Shown here in pieces: positions 9,673 through 19,278 of a stretch of 64,000 nt of DNA. Location: contig JAFYQI010000008.1 of NCBI GenBank assembly GCA_017547175.1, positions 1 through 64,000 on the forward strand. The letters run 5' to 3'. The notes under the pieces were generated by a model. That model had not been told where the DNA came from, did no database searches, and saw nothing but the letters and a program-made list of their open reading frames with translations. Position 1 is the first letter of the stretch. Every line of letters begins with the position of its first letter. The DNA is from Alistipes sp. (lineage in GTDB: Bacteria; Bacteroidota; Bacteroidia; Bacteroidales; Rikenellaceae). Both the position numbers and the translations under genes were made by a program.

Positions 9673-11457
9673 ATGAAGGTAATCCTCACAGACCGCATTT
9701 ACGCCTATTTCCTGCGCCTTACGCGTCGACTCACAACCCGCCAGATGCTGATGGTGCTGGCCGTTATTGTGGGTGCATTGGCAGGAGTAGGTACTTTCCT
9801 CTTTGAGGTGCTGTTGCACGGCATCGGACAGGGGCTCACGCGCTGGTTCACGGTCGACAGAGCCCAATTCCTCTACCTCGTCTATCCGGCCATCGGTATC
9901 ATCCTGGCCACGCTCTTTGTGCGCTATATCGTCCGCGACAACATCTCGGAGGGTGTAACGCGCGTACTCTACGCTATGTCGCGCCGCGATTCACGCATCG
10001 CACGCCACAATTGCTGGTCTTCGGTGGTGGGTGGTGCCACGACGATCGGATTTGGTGGTTCGGTAGGTCCTGAGGCCCCGATCGTTCTGACCGGAGCCGC
10101 CATCGGCTCGAATGTCGCCCAACTGGCTCGACTCAACTACAAGCACACGACCCTGATGCTCTGCTGCGGTGCAGGTGCAGCCCTGGCCGCCATCTTCAAG
10201 GCCCCGATTACGGGCGTGATCTTCGTGCTGGAGATTCTGATGCTCGACATCACCGCCACCTCGATCATCCCCCTTTTGATCGCCACCGTGACGGCCACGA
10301 CCATCGCCTTTATCCTGCGCGGCTTCGACCCGATCATTGCCGTTTCGTTGCGCCCCGAGGATGCCTTCGAGTTGTGGCAGATTCCGCTCTTTATCCTCTT
10401 GGGTGGTTTGTGTGCCCTGATGGCCTGGTACCTTACATCGATGAACTCGCGCGTGGGCGCGTTCTTTAAGAAACAACCCACCCAGCAGCGCAAATGGATC
10501 ATCGGTGGTGTGGTGCTCGGTCTGCTGATCTTCATCTTCCCACCCCTTTATGGTGAGGGTTATGACGCCTTCGTGGGGTTGATGCACGGCCAGACGCATC
10601 AGCTCTTCAACAACTCGCTCTTCTACCGATTCAGCCACATCGACTGGGTCATCATCCTCTTTGTGGTGGCTACAATGTTCTTCAAGGTGATCGCCATGGC
10701 GACGACCAACGCTGCTGGCGGTGTGGGTGGTACGTTTGCCCCCTCGCTCTTCGTAGGTGCCTTTACGGGTGCTGCGCTGGCGCTGATCTGCAACGCGCTG
10801 TTCGATTGGCAGGTGCCGATCGCCTCGTTTACATTGGTGGGTATGGCCGGTGTGATGGCGGGCGTGATGAATGCCCCGCTCACCTCGATCTTCCTCATTG
10901 CCGAGCTCTCGAACGGTTACGGTCTCTTCATTCCGCTGATGATCACAGCCTGCATCTCGTTTGCCGTCAACTACTACCTCGACCCCGACTCGATCTACAC
11001 GAAGCAGCTACGCCAAAAGGGCGAACTGTTGACCCACGACAAGGACCAATCGGTCTTCGTCTTCCTGAAGTTGGAGGAGCTGATGGAGACCGACTTTATC
11101 CGCATCCGCTCGCACATGACCCTCGGTGATCTGATTACGATCATCTCCACGGCGCGTCGCAACATCTTCCCCGTGATCGACGACTTCGGCCACCTGTTGG
11201 GCGTAGTGCAGCTCGACGACCTACGCAAGGATATGTTCCAACGCGAGAAGTATGGCAACTCGGTGATGAACTACATGATTCAGCCGCCCGACCGCATTCT
11301 GCAACACGAGGTGATCCAGTCGATCCTGCCGAAATTCGAGGACAACCACACTTGGATGCTCCCGGTCGTTGACAAAGAAAACCACTATTTAGGCTTCATT
11401 TCCAAGTCACGAATTCTGAATGCTTACCGTGAACAATTGGTAAAAATCCAGCAGTAA
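9673..11457 (+). CDS. ClC-type chloride channel/transporter with CBS domains
   Basis: Moves chloride (possibly in exchange for protons) across the inner membrane. The 594-residue product has about ten hydrophobic segments to residue 445, then two CBS domains (about 455-510 and 530-590) that usually bind adenine nucleotides. The selectivity region reads GFGGSVGPEAP with Glu134 at the place of the gating glutamate of GREGP in E. coli ClC; the Arg and the last Gly are replaced by Pro and Ala. GGVGGTFAPSLFVG corresponds to the conserved GxFxP chloride-site motif. The final codons form the left arm of the terminator. Transporter versus channel mode cannot be told from sequence. Confidence 0.93.
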   Translation: MKVILTDRIYAYFLRLTRRLTTRQMLMVLAVIVGALAGVGTFLFEVLLHGIGQGLTRWFTVDRAQFLYLVYPAIGIILATLFVRYIVRDNISEGVTRVLYAMSRRDSRIARHNCWSSVVGGATTIGFGGSVGPEAPIVLTGAAIGSNVAQLARLNYKHTTLMLCCGAGAALAAIFKAPITGVIFVLEILMLDITATSIIPLLIATVTATTIAFILRGFDPIIAVSLRPEDAFELWQIPLFILLGGLCALMAWYLTSMNSRVGAFFKKQPTQQRKWIIGGVVLGLLIFIFPPLYGEGYDAFVGLMHGQTHQLFNNSLFYRFSHIDWVIILFVVATMFFKVIAMATTNAAGGVGGTFAPSLFVGAFTGAALALICNALFDWQVPIASFTLVGMAGVMAGVMNAPLTSIFLIAELSNGYGLFIPLMITACISFAVNYYLDPDSIYTKQLRQKGELLTHDKDQSVFVFLKLEELMETDFIRIRSHMTLGDLITIISTARRNIFPVIDDFGHLLGVVQLDDLRKDMFQREKYGNSVMNYMIQPPDRILQHEVIQSILPKFEDNHTWMLPVVDKENHYLGFISKSRILNAYREQLVKIQQ

Positions 11458-11470
11458 TGCTGGATTTTTT
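11442..11470 (+). terminator. Terminator overlapping the ClC stop codon
   Basis: Perfect 12-bp stem (AAAAATCCAGCA at 11442-11453, its complement at 11458-11469), loop GTAA, run of T at 11465-11470. The left arm lies inside the last codons of the ClC gene and the stop codon falls in the loop/stem. Confidence 0.9.
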
Positions 11471-11524
11471 GTTGCTCAGGAGTTAGCACTAAAAGGTAAG
11501 TCTGCACTTTTTTTGTCAATTTTA

Positions 11525-11556
11525 TTTGCTATTTTGTAAAGTTTGCTTTACTTTTG
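11525..11556 (+). promoter_or_regulatory. Promoter of the membrane protein/XRE pair
   Basis: TTTG (11525-11528), 20 bases, TACTTTTG (11549-11556). Transcription should start near 11562, about 58 bases before the ATG at 11620. This argues against the upstream in-frame TTG at 11554 as the start. Confidence 0.8.
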
Positions 11557-11619
11557 CAGCAGCAAACGGGGCGAATGGCCACGCCCGACGGTTTGCTTAA
11601 CCTTAAACACTTTATCAAT

Positions 11620-12057
11620 ATGCAAAGAGAATGGTTATTGCCTTACGGCTTTAAGTGGGTCGGACGAATCCTGTTGGCAGTTGCCGTACCGGTGGGTATT
11701 TGGGCCGCTGCGATCGACTTCAACTACCAAAACGTCGCCTGGTTGCAGGCATTACACCTCTCCGACACGCCGCTCATCAACAACCACCTGGTGTTGTGGA
11801 TGTGGCTCGGTGTGATCTTCGTCGGTTGCTCGCGCGAAAAGATCGAGGATGAGATGATCAGTCGCATCCGTCTCAACGCCTTGCTGACGGCATTCTACAT
11901 CCAAGCGGCCTTCATCATTGTGGCAACCCTGGTCTTTGACAGCCTGGACTACCTCAACATCATGGTCTACAACCTGGTGACCTATCCGCTGATCTTTATC
12001 GGTGCCTATGAAGTGATGTTGTGGCGCGCAAGAAAGGAGGGCGAGGATGAAGAATAG
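11620..12057 (+). CDS. Small integral membrane protein of unknown function
   Basis: 145 residues from the ATG at 11620, which follows the promoter. Four hydrophobic segments are seen (about residues 15-32, 50-68, 87-107, 113-132) with a charged CSREKIEDEMISRIR loop between the second and third and an acidic tail. I do not recognise a named family beyond a resemblance in layout to small DUF membrane proteins that pair with an adjacent HTH gene. The following XRE gene overlaps its last 11 bases, so the two are surely co-expressed; a regulator/membrane-partner relationship is inferred from this pairing only. Confidence 0.75.
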   Translation: MQREWLLPYGFKWVGRILLAVAVPVGIWAAAIDFNYQNVAWLQALHLSDTPLINNHLVLWMWLGVIFVGCSREKIEDEMISRIRLNALLTAFYIQAAFIIVATLVFDSLDYLNIMVYNLVTYPLIFIGAYEVMLWRARKEGEDEE

Positions 12058-12247
12058 AATCCGTGTCGAGCGCGCCGAGAAGCGCATCACACAGCAGGAG
12101 TTGGCCGAACGATGCGGCGTAAGTCGTCAGACGATCAACGCCATCGAGTCGGGGAAGTTTATCCCCTCGACCGTCCTGGCCCTCAAAATCGCACAAGTAT
12201 TCGAAAAGGCCGTAGAGGCAATTTTTGAGTTGGAGGAGAACGATTAA
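12047..12247 (+). CDS. Small XRE/Cro-type HTH regulator
   Basis: 66 residues made almost wholly of one HTH_3 domain: EKRITQQELAERCGVSRQTI (helices 2-3) and NAIESGKFIPSTVLALKIA. The C-terminal FEKAVEAIFELEEN is the short dimer tail seen in YozG-type regulators. It overlaps the upstream membrane-protein gene by 11 bases. Such pairs often autoregulate; the promoter at 11525-11556 would be the natural target, though I see no clear operator palindrome there. Confidence 0.9.
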   Translation: MKNRIRVERAEKRITQQELAERCGVSRQTINAIESGKFIPSTVLALKIAQVFEKAVEAIFELEEND

Positions 12248-12270
12248 CCCAACCTATCGGCTAAACAACA

Positions 12271-12305
12271 AAAGAGGAGATAACCGTGCGTTATCTCCTC
12301 TTTTT
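12271..12305. terminator. Bidirectional terminator between XRE and GT117 genes
   Basis: 13-bp stem (arms 12272-12284 and 12290-12302, AGAGGAGATAAC and complement), 5-base loop CGTGC, A-run on one side and T-run on the other, serving the convergent genes on both strands. Confidence 0.9.
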
Positions 12306-12324
12306 ATGGCCTGAAAGCGGCTCA

Positions 12325-15300
12325 CTATTGATCGATCGGCTCCTTCTCCTCGGGCACGCTCAACAGGTGGTCGTTGCCCACGCCGAGCGAACGGTAATAC
12401 TCGTTCAGTTCGCGCACGATATCGTAGCGACGGGCATACGAAGCGAGGTAGTAGGCCTCCTCCAGCTCATCGAGACGCTCGGTCAGTTCGGGATCTACGA
12501 TTGAGGCCTTATAACCGTCAAAGAGCAGGTAATACTCGATATGCTCAATCGTATTGGTCACATATTCGCGCATCAATGCGTCACCCTTTGCAGCGGCCGT
12601 CTCGTCGCCAAGTGCTGCGGCAGCATAGTAGGCCTCAAGGAAGGGGAAGGTGTTGGCATCCGTGAAGCGGATCTGCGATGTGGGTAGCTCCTCCAAACCC
12701 TTGTCAAGTAGCTCGACAGCCTCCTCGACACGCCCCTCCTCCATGAGGGCTTTGGCCACACGGGCAAACGACGAACGGGCATTCGATGCGCCGAGGTTGT
12801 ATTGTATGAAGTAGTCGGCATAGACATCCGGATCTTTTAAATTGCCGTAACGGAAGGTCTCCTTGAGCAGCGGTGCGGCATAGTCAGGGTCGATGCGACC
12901 AATGTCCCACACGCTCTTTACGGGGGTCTTGATCGGCACGAGGCGGTAGGCGTAACCGTCGTACTGCAGGTAGTCCATCAAGCCGAAATCCTGCAGGATA
13001 TAGACCTGCGTGAGGTAGATAGGACGCTTCCATTCGAAGTTGGCCAGCAGGTCGATCAGCATCAACTGATTCTTGTCGACCGACGAGCCGCGCAGTTCCA
13101 AATAGACCGTATCGACCATCTTGTCGTAGTCCTTCTCGGCCACGATACCCGACGCAACAGCATTCTCCTTATTGACCGGAACAGCCAGGCGACGCGAGGG
13201 GATGTAGTCGGCGTAGGTGCCATCGACCAACTTCACCTGCGAAGCCGGGTCGTCGTTCTTGATAAACTCGATCACCTCCTTGACATCAATGGCACGATCA
13301 ATCACCTCACGAATGGGTACCCAATCGTTCATATAGGTATATTTGCGCTTCGGCAACGAGAAAGGAACACCCGGAGCCTCATTGGCCGCCGTCTTCATCT
13401 CGTCGATATACCAATCACCACCCAGGTAGGAGGTGTTCATGATACGCACATCGGGACGCACGGCATAGACCTCCTGATTATTCCACAAGGGGAAGGTGTC
13501 GTTATCGCCGTAGTTCAGGATAATCGAGTTCGGCAGACACGACTGCAGGTAGTTCCAACCAATGTCACGCGCCATGTAACGACCCGAACGATCGTGGTCA
13601 TCCCAGTTCTCGGCAGCGAGGATACCAGGCACCACCAGACAGACTGCCGTAGCGGCTACCACCACCCATTTGTTATCGCGCTTGGCCGCCTTTGCGAAGA
13701 ACTCACGCACAGCCAACAGACCCAGACCGATCCAGATCGAGAAGGCGTAGAACGAGCCGGCATAGACATAATCGCGCTCACGCGGCTCACCGGGCGAAGA
13801 GTTGAAATAGACAACTAGCGCTACACCCGTCATGATGAAGAGCCACATGACGATCGAGAAGTTGCGCGGATCACGGTTGAGCTGATAGATCAAACCGATC
13901 AGGCCCAACAAGAAGGGGAGGAAATAGTAGGTGTTTCGTCCCTTATTCTCGGCCATTTCGCGCGGAAGGTTCTCCTGCGGACCAAGGTAAAGCTCATCTA
14001 CGAACTTGATACCCGAGAGCCAGTTACCATCCAAAAGGGTCGACGACGAGGCCTGGATATCGCTCTGACGACCGACGAAATTCCACAAGAAATAGCGCCA
14101 GTACATGTAGTTGAGCTGGTAATTGAAGAAGTAGTTCAGGTTCTCCAGGAAGGTGGGCTCTACGACCGTCTGCGGACCGTAGCCATCGTCGTAGATCCGT
14201 TTTTTACCAAAATCGAGCACGGTTTCGCGCATCGGACGACCATCTGCATCACGCACCACCTCGCCCTTATCATTGCGCACGACCTCCGTTTTGGTGCGGT
14301 AAGCCGCCCACTGCTTATACTCCTTCTCGCCCTTGTTGTAGTTCCACATACGGGGGAAGAGGTGGAGGAATCCGTCGGGATAGGTATAGCCCGAGATGAT
14401 CTTACCCTGCTTGTAACGACCATCCTCGTCGAGGTAGTAGGGAGTCTTCTCGGTATAGCCTACCGGCGGGGCCGAATAATAGGCACCATAGAGCAACGGT
14501 CGGTTGCCGTACTGATCACGATTGAGGAACGAGAGCAGGGCATGGGGGTTGCTCGGGTTGTTCGAGTTCATCGGCGGATTGGCCGCAGCACGAATCGTCA
14601 CCGAGGCATACGACGAATAGCCGATCAAGATCATCGTGGTCGAGAGCAGAATCAGATTCAAGATCACCTTACCCTTGCGGTGGGTCAGCCATGCAGCCCA
14701 GCCCATGCCGACGATCAGTGCAAGCGAGAATACCGCCATACCGAGGTTGACGGGAAGCCCCAACGTATTGACACAGAACAGATCGACCATAGCCCCTACA
14801 TAGACCGTATAGGGAATAATGATACCATTGATGACCAGCAAGATAGCACCTGCAAGCAGCGTTGCCGTTGCCATGCCCTTCAGGGTCACCTGCTCCGCTT
14901 TGCGGAAGTAGTAAATGAAGACCAAGGCCGGAATGGTCAGCAGGTTTAGGATATGGACACCGATCGAAAGTCCCATCAGGTAGGCGATTAGGATGATCCA
15001 ACGCGTGGCATGCGGCTCATCGGCCTCCTCCTCCCACTTGAGCATGAGCCATACGACCAGGGCCGTAAACATCGACGAGAGGGCATACACCTCACCCTCC
15101 ACAGCCGAGAACCAGAAGGTATCGGTAAAGGTGTAGGCCAAAGCACCCACGGCACCGGCCGCAATCGAGGTCCATACGCCTGACTCATCCAACGCCTTAC
15201 CGCCTCGTGTCAGCAGACGACGTGCGAGGTGGGTAATGGTCCAAAAGAGGAACAGAATACAAAAACCGCTTGCCACCGAGTTCATGGCATTGACTGCCAC

Positions 15301-15528
15301 ACCCACATAGTCGGGCGAGGGGGCAAAGAGTGTAGCCAAACGGGCCAACATCATAAAGAGCGGTGCTCCGGGCGGGTGCCCCACCTCCAGACGGTAGGAG
15401 GTGGCAATAAACTCCGAGCAGTCCCAAAGGCTCGATACGGGCTCCATGGTCACCAGATAAACCAACGTCGCGAGGGCGAACACGGTCCAGCCCACGATGT
15501 TGTTCCAGCGCTTAAAAAGTTGTTGCAT
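12325..15528 (-). CDS. GT117 (DUF2723) family protein O-mannosyltransferase-like membrane enzyme
   Basis: A 1067-residue protein. The N-terminal half holds about a dozen membrane segments and begins with the DUF2723 signature: EPVSSLWDCSEFIATSYRLE then VGHPPGAPLF, whose Asp/Glu are the expected catalytic acids of GT-C enzymes. A large periplasmic loop lies at about residues 320-490. The C-terminal part (from about 640) is soluble and ends in TPR-like helices. The family is assigned to protein O-glycosylation in Bacteroidetes, with a polyprenyl-phosphate mannose donor. It stands alone with its own promoter and terminator. Acceptor proteins and sugar are inferred from family, not from this sequence. 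Confidence 0.88.
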   Translation of the reverse strand: MQQLFKRWNNIVGWTVFALATLVYLVTMEPVSSLWDCSEFIATSYRLEVGHPPGAPLFMMLARLATLFAPSPDYVGVAVNAMNSVASGFCILFLFWTITHLARRLLTRGGKALDESGVWTSIAAGAVGALAYTFTDTFWFSAVEGEVYALSSMFTALVVWLMLKWEEEADEPHATRWIILIAYLMGLSIGVHILNLLTIPALVFIYYFRKAEQVTLKGMATATLLAGAILLVINGIIIPYTVYVGAMVDLFCVNTLGLPVNLGMAVFSLALIVGMGWAAWLTHRKGKVILNLILLSTTMILIGYSSYASVTIRAAANPPMNSNNPSNPHALLSFLNRDQYGNRPLLYGAYYSAPPVGYTEKTPYYLDEDGRYKQGKIISGYTYPDGFLHLFPRMWNYNKGEKEYKQWAAYRTKTEVVRNDKGEVVRDADGRPMRETVLDFGKKRIYDDGYGPQTVVEPTFLENLNYFFNYQLNYMYWRYFLWNFVGRQSDIQASSSTLLDGNWLSGIKFVDELYLGPQENLPREMAENKGRNTYYFLPFLLGLIGLIYQLNRDPRNFSIVMWLFIMTGVALVVYFNSSPGEPRERDYVYAGSFYAFSIWIGLGLLAVREFFAKAAKRDNKWVVVAATAVCLVVPGILAAENWDDHDRSGRYMARDIGWNYLQSCLPNSIILNYGDNDTFPLWNNQEVYAVRPDVRIMNTSYLGGDWYIDEMKTAANEAPGVPFSLPKRKYTYMNDWVPIREVIDRAIDVKEVIEFIKNDDPASQVKLVDGTYADYIPSRRLAVPVNKENAVASGIVAEKDYDKMVDTVYLELRGSSVDKNQLMLIDLLANFEWKRPIYLTQVYILQDFGLMDYLQYDGYAYRLVPIKTPVKSVWDIGRIDPDYAAPLLKETFRYGNLKDPDVYADYFIQYNLGASNARSSFARVAKALMEEGRVEEAVELLDKGLEELPTSQIRFTDANTFPFLEAYYAAAALGDETAAAKGDALMREYVTNTIEHIEYYLLFDGYKASIVDPELTERLDELEEAYYLASYARRYDIVRELNEYYRSLGVGNDHLLSVPEEKEPIDQ

Positions 15529-15555
15529 ATCAGGTATTGCTTATTTTTCGAATTT

Positions 15556-15588
15556 GCAAAAGTAATCAATAAACGCCGTTTGTGCAAT
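15556..15588 (-). promoter_or_regulatory. Promoter of the GT117 gene
   Basis: Minus strand: TTG (15587-15585), 20 bases, TACTTTTG (15564-15557). Start expected near 15551, leader about 22 bases. Confidence 0.75.
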
Positions 15589-15636
15589 CCTATTGCGCAA
15601 GAAAAGGGGTTAAATGATCATCTTTTCGGATAAGTG

Positions 15637-15668
15637 TTTCTTCGTAAGCCAAAATTTTACTAATTTTG
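15637..15668 (+). promoter_or_regulatory. cysS promoter
   Basis: TTTC (15637-15640), 20 bases, TAATTTTG (15661-15668). The -7 box is a perfect match; the -33 has C for G. Leader about 20 bases. Confidence 0.7.
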
Positions 15669-15693
15669 CATCAATAATACAGTCTTCAAAACT

Positions 15694-17166
15694 ATGGATA
15701 CGAAATTTTCGCTTTACAATACCCTCACGCGTCGCAAGGAGGAGTTCGAACCGCTGACCGAAGGTCGTGTCGGCATGTATGTCTGCGGACCTACGGTGTA
15801 TGGTGATCCCCACCTGGGTCACGCCCGTCCGGCCGTGACGTTCGACCTGATGTTCCGCTACCTGCGTTCGCTGGGCTACAAGGTGCGCTACGTGCGCAAC
15901 ATCACCGATGTCGGCCACCTCGAGCACGATGCCGACGAGGGTGAGGACAAGATTGCCAAGAAGGCCCGTCTCGAGCAGTTGGAGCCGATGGAGGTTGCTC
16001 ACTACTACACGGAGCGCTACCGCCGCGCTATGGAGTCGATGAACGTGCTCTCGCCCTCAATCGAGCCGCACGCCTCGGGCCATATCATCGAGCAGATTGA
16101 GTTCGTGAAGCGCATCCTCGACGAGGGTTTCGCCTACATCTCGAACGGCTCGGTCTATTTCGACGTGGAGGCCTACAACCGCAAGCACCACTACGGTTGT
16201 CTGTCGGGTCGTAACCTCGACGACATCGTCCTCAACACGCGCGAGCTGGATGGCCAGAGCGACAAGCGTCACTCGTTCGACTTTGCGCTGTGGAAGAAGG
16301 CTTCGCCCGAGCATATCATGCGTTGGCCCTCGCCCTGGAGCGACGGTTTCCCCGGTTGGCACATGGAGTGCTCGGCCATGAGTACGAAATACTTGGGTGA
16401 GCGCTTTGACATCCACGGTGGCGGCATGGACCTCATGTTCCCCCACCACGAGTGCGAGATTGCCCAATCGACCGCTGCGCTGGGTCACGACTCGGCACGC
16501 TATTGGGTACACAACAACATGATCACAATCAACGGCCAGAAGATGGGCAAATCGCTCGGCAACTTCATCACCCTCGAGGAGCTCTTCACCGGTTCGCATC
16601 AGCTCCTGGCTCAGGCCTATACCCCAATGACGATCCGTTTCTTCGTCCTGCAGGCACACTACCGTTCGACACTCGACTTCTCGAACGAGGCGTTGCAGGC
16701 CGCCGAGAAGGGTCTGGACCGCCTGATGAAGGGTATCGAGGCGATCGGCAAGATCAAGCCTGCCGCCACATCGTCGGTGAACCCCGCCGAGCTGGAGAAG
16801 CGTTGCGCCGATGCCATGGCTGACGACCTGAACTCGCCGATGGTGATCTCGGCCATGTTCGACTGGGTGCGCACGATCAACTCGGCAGTCGAGGGCAAGG
16901 AGAGCCTGACGGCGGAGGATCTGGCTTCGTTGAAGGCCACCTTCGAGCGTTACGCCTTCGAGGTGCTGGGTCTGAAGGATGAGAAGTCGGCTACAGGTGC
17001 CGGTCGCGATCGCGTCACGCCGCTCGTAGAGATGCTCCTCGAGGAGCGCCTGAAGGCACGCGCCGCCAAGGATTGGGCCGCTTCGGACCGCATCCGCGAC
17101 GGTTTGGCTGCCGCCGGTATCCGCGTCAAGGACCGCAAGGACGGCACCGACTGGGAGCTGGAGTAA
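15694..17166 (+). CDS. cysS: Cysteinyl-tRNA synthetase
   Basis: Charges tRNA-Cys. It is a class I synthetase of 490 residues, normal length. [19 protein letters not shown] contains the zinc-ligand Cys and the HIGH-type HLGH (residues about 27-45). GWHMECSAM and the later HHECEIAQS supply the other zinc ligands. The KMSKS loop is KMGKSLGN, with Gly replacing the first Ser. The C-terminal helical anticodon-binding region is complete (ends [14 protein letters not shown]). The gene has its own promoter and is followed by a terminator, so it is a single-gene unit. No T-box or other leader control is visible. Confidence 0.97.
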   Translation: MDTKFSLYNTLTRRKEEFEPLTEGRVGMYVCGPTVYGDPHLGHARPAVTFDLMFRYLRSLGYKVRYVRNITDVGHLEHDADEGEDKIAKKARLEQLEPMEVAHYYTERYRRAMESMNVLSPSIEPHASGHIIEQIEFVKRILDEGFAYISNGSVYFDVEAYNRKHHYGCLSGRNLDDIVLNTRELDGQSDKRHSFDFALWKKASPEHIMRWPSPWSDGFPGWHMECSAMSTKYLGERFDIHGGGMDLMFPHHECEIAQSTAALGHDSARYWVHNNMITINGQKMGKSLGNFITLEELFTGSHQLLAQAYTPMTIRFFVLQAHYRSTLDFSNEALQAAEKGLDRLMKGIEAIGKIKPAATSSVNPAELEKRCADAMADDLNSPMVISAMFDWVRTINSAVEGKESLTAEDLASLKATFERYAFEVLGLKDEKSATGAGRDRVTPLVEMLLEERLKARAAKDWAASDRIRDGLAAAGIRVKDRKDGTDWELE

Positions 17167-17202
17167 GCTAGTAAGATTCAACAGTAAACATGTAGTGAAA
17201 TT

Positions 17203-17226
17203 TGGCGGATATCCTCCGCCATTTTT
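17203..17226 (+). terminator. cysS terminator
   Basis: 7-bp GC-rich stem (TGGCGGA 17203-17209, TCCGCCA 17215-17221), 5-base loop, five T. It sits just before the MATE start at 17238, so some read-through may supply the next operon. Confidence 0.85.
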
Positions 17227-17237
17227 CCAATAAGAAT

Positions 17238-18629
17238 ATGACAGAAGTCAAGACCGCAGCTTTAGAATTAGGTACAGAGCGTATTCGGAAACTGCTGATG
17301 CAGTATTCCGTGCCGGCGATTATCGCCATGACGGCCTCGTCGCTCTACAACATGGTGGACAGTATCTTCATCGGGCAGGGCGTGGGTCCGTTGGCCATTT
17401 CGGGTCTGGCACTCACCTTCCCGCTGATGAACCTCTCGGCCGCCTTCGGTGCGATGGTCGGTGTCGGTGCATCGACCCTGATCTCAATGCGACTCGGCCA
17501 ACGCGACTACGAAACCGCCAAACAGGTATTGGGCAATGTCGTGGTGCTGAACACGCTCATCGGCATTCTCTTTGCCGTCGTGATGCTGCTGTTCCTGGAT
17601 CCGGTACTCTACTTCTTCGGAGCCAGCGAGGATACGATCCCCTATGCCCGCGAGTATATGCAGATCATCCTTTTGGGCAATGTCGTCACGCACATGTACC
17701 TGGGTTTGAATGCCGTACTGCGTGCCGCCGGTCACCCGCGCAAATCGATGTATGCCACCATCATCACCGTCATCCTGAATGCCATCCTCGACCCGATCTT
17801 CATCTTCGTGCTCGATTGGGGTATTCGCGGTGCGGCGATCGCCACCATTCTGGCACAAATCGTCTCGTTGAGCTGGCAGTTGCGCATTCTCTCAAACCAA
17901 CAAGAGTTGTTGCACTTCCGTCGTGGCATCTATCGCCTGAAGCGCAAAATCGTCGAGAACATTCTGTCGATTGGTCTTTCGCCCTTTTTGATGAACTTAG
18001 CGGCCTGCTTTATCGCCATCCTGATCAACAAAGGATTCAAGGAGTATGGTGGCGACCTGATGATCGGTGCTTACGGCATCACGAACCGTGTTGCCTTCCT
18101 CTTTGTAATGGTGATGATGGGTCTGAATCAGGGCATGCAGCCCATTGCCGGCTACAACTACGGTGCCCGCCAATACGACCGCGTACTGCGCGTACTGCAT
18201 CTGTCGATGATCGGTGCCACCTGCATCTCGCTCATCGCCTTCTTTATCGGCGAGGTGGTTCCGGGTATGGCCGCCCGACTCTTTACGACGGACGAGCAAC
18301 TCATCGACTTTGCCGTGACGGGTATGCGCCTCTCGTTTATGATGTTCCCGCTGGTCGGTTTCCAGATGGTGGCCACCAACTTCTTCCAGAGTCTCGGCAT
18401 GGCTTCAAAGGCGATCTTCCTTTCGCTGACGCGTCAGTTGTTATTCCTGCTTCCGGGACTTCTGTTGTTGCCCCACCTGTTCAACAACTTCACCCCGTGG
18501 GAGGCCAGCTGGGGCGTATGGTGCGCCATTCCGCTTTCGGATCTGTTGTCGGCCATCGTCACCTGCATCCTGCTCGCCAGACAGTTGCGCCGTTTCCGGA
18601 CCCAGGTCAACACCCTTAAGCACCCCTAA
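17238..18629 (+). CDS. MATE family efflux transporter
   Basis: 463 residues with twelve predicted membrane segments in two similar halves, as in Na+- or H+-coupled multidrug exporters. The first half begins RIRKLLMQYSVPAIIAMTAS and includes SLYNMVDSIFIGQGVGPLAI, the usual MATE opening. Family resemblance is closest to the MepA/NorM-like group. The ATG at 17238 is chosen because the 12 upstream codons fall in the terminator stem. It is the first gene of a MATE - Cmk2-like kinase - prfB unit, with 12 bases to the next gene. Drug substrates cannot be assigned. Confidence 0.9.
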   Translation: MTEVKTAALELGTERIRKLLMQYSVPAIIAMTASSLYNMVDSIFIGQGVGPLAISGLALTFPLMNLSAAFGAMVGVGASTLISMRLGQRDYETAKQVLGNVVVLNTLIGILFAVVMLLFLDPVLYFFGASEDTIPYAREYMQIILLGNVVTHMYLGLNAVLRAAGHPRKSMYATIITVILNAILDPIFIFVLDWGIRGAAIATILAQIVSLSWQLRILSNQQELLHFRRGIYRLKRKIVENILSIGLSPFLMNLAACFIAILINKGFKEYGGDLMIGAYGITNRVAFLFVMVMMGLNQGMQPIAGYNYGARQYDRVLRVLHLSMIGATCISLIAFFIGEVVPGMAARLFTTDEQLIDFAVTGMRLSFMMFPLVGFQMVATNFFQSLGMASKAIFLSLTRQLLFLLPGLLLLPHLFNNFTPWEASWGVWCAIPLSDLLSAIVTCILLARQLRRFRTQVNTLKHP

Positions 18630-18641
18630 AACAACGATTCT

Positions 18642-19277
18642 ATGCACGAAAAATTTGTTATCAACATCGGCCGTCAATTTGGCAGTGGCGGCAAAGCAAT
18701 CGGCGAAAAACTCGCCAAGCGACTCGGCATCAGACTCTACGATAAGGAGTTGTTGCTCCTTGCTGCACGCGAAAGCGGATTTTGCACGGAGTGCTTTGAG
18801 GAGTGTGACGAACGAAAGGGGGTACTGCGTTCGCTCTTTGGCCATTTCCGCATCCCCTTTGTCGGTAATTACAGCCCCTGCGAATCGCCGATTTCGGGCG
18901 AAGCACTCTTTCGCATCCAGAGCGATGCGATTCGTCGTGTCGCCTCCGAGGAGTCGTGCATCTTCGTAGGACGTTGTGCCGACTACATCCTGCGCGAGAA
19001 TCCCCGCACAGTCAACCTCTTCTTTACGGCCGACAGCGAGGATCGCATCCGTCGCATCACCGCACGCACGGGGTGTACAGCCGAAGAGGCGCTACAACAA
19101 ATAGAGGCAATGGATCGTCAGCGTGCACGCTACTACAACTACTACACCTCGCACACCTGGGGCGAAGCGGCAACCTACGACCTGACGATCAACACATCGT
19201 GCCTGGGTGAAGAGGCTACCGTGGAGCTCATCATCGACTTTGTAACGCGAAAACTGAATCTAAATCCCAAGCCATAG
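18642..19277 (+). CDS. Cytidylate kinase-like family protein (Cytidylate_kin2)
   Basis: A 211-residue P-loop kinase. INIGRQFGSGGKAIGEKLAK (residues 7-26) is the phosphate-binding loop with the GSGG variant that marks the Cmk2 family rather than GxxxxGKS. IFVGRCADYIL (about 107-117) follows, and the lid has RIRRITARTGCTAEEA and MDRQRARYYNYYTSHTWG. Members are predicted nucleotide kinases, yet their substrate is largely unproven; true Cmk is about 225 residues with a different N-terminus. It lies 12 bases after the MATE gene and 1 base before prfB, so it is co-transcribed with both. Nothing else hints at its substrate. Confidence 0.88.
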   Translation: MHEKFVINIGRQFGSGGKAIGEKLAKRLGIRLYDKELLLLAARESGFCTECFEECDERKGVLRSLFGHFRIPFVGNYSPCESPISGEALFRIQSDAIRRVASEESCIFVGRCADYILRENPRTVNLFFTADSEDRIRRITARTGCTAEEALQQIEAMDRQRARYYNYYTSHTWGEAATYDLTINTSCLGEEATVELIIDFVTRKLNLNPKP

Positions 19278-19278
19278 C

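Noticed and set aside
11554..11619. Upstream TTG start for the small membrane protein
   Set aside because: It overlaps the -7 box, so it would not be in the mRNA.
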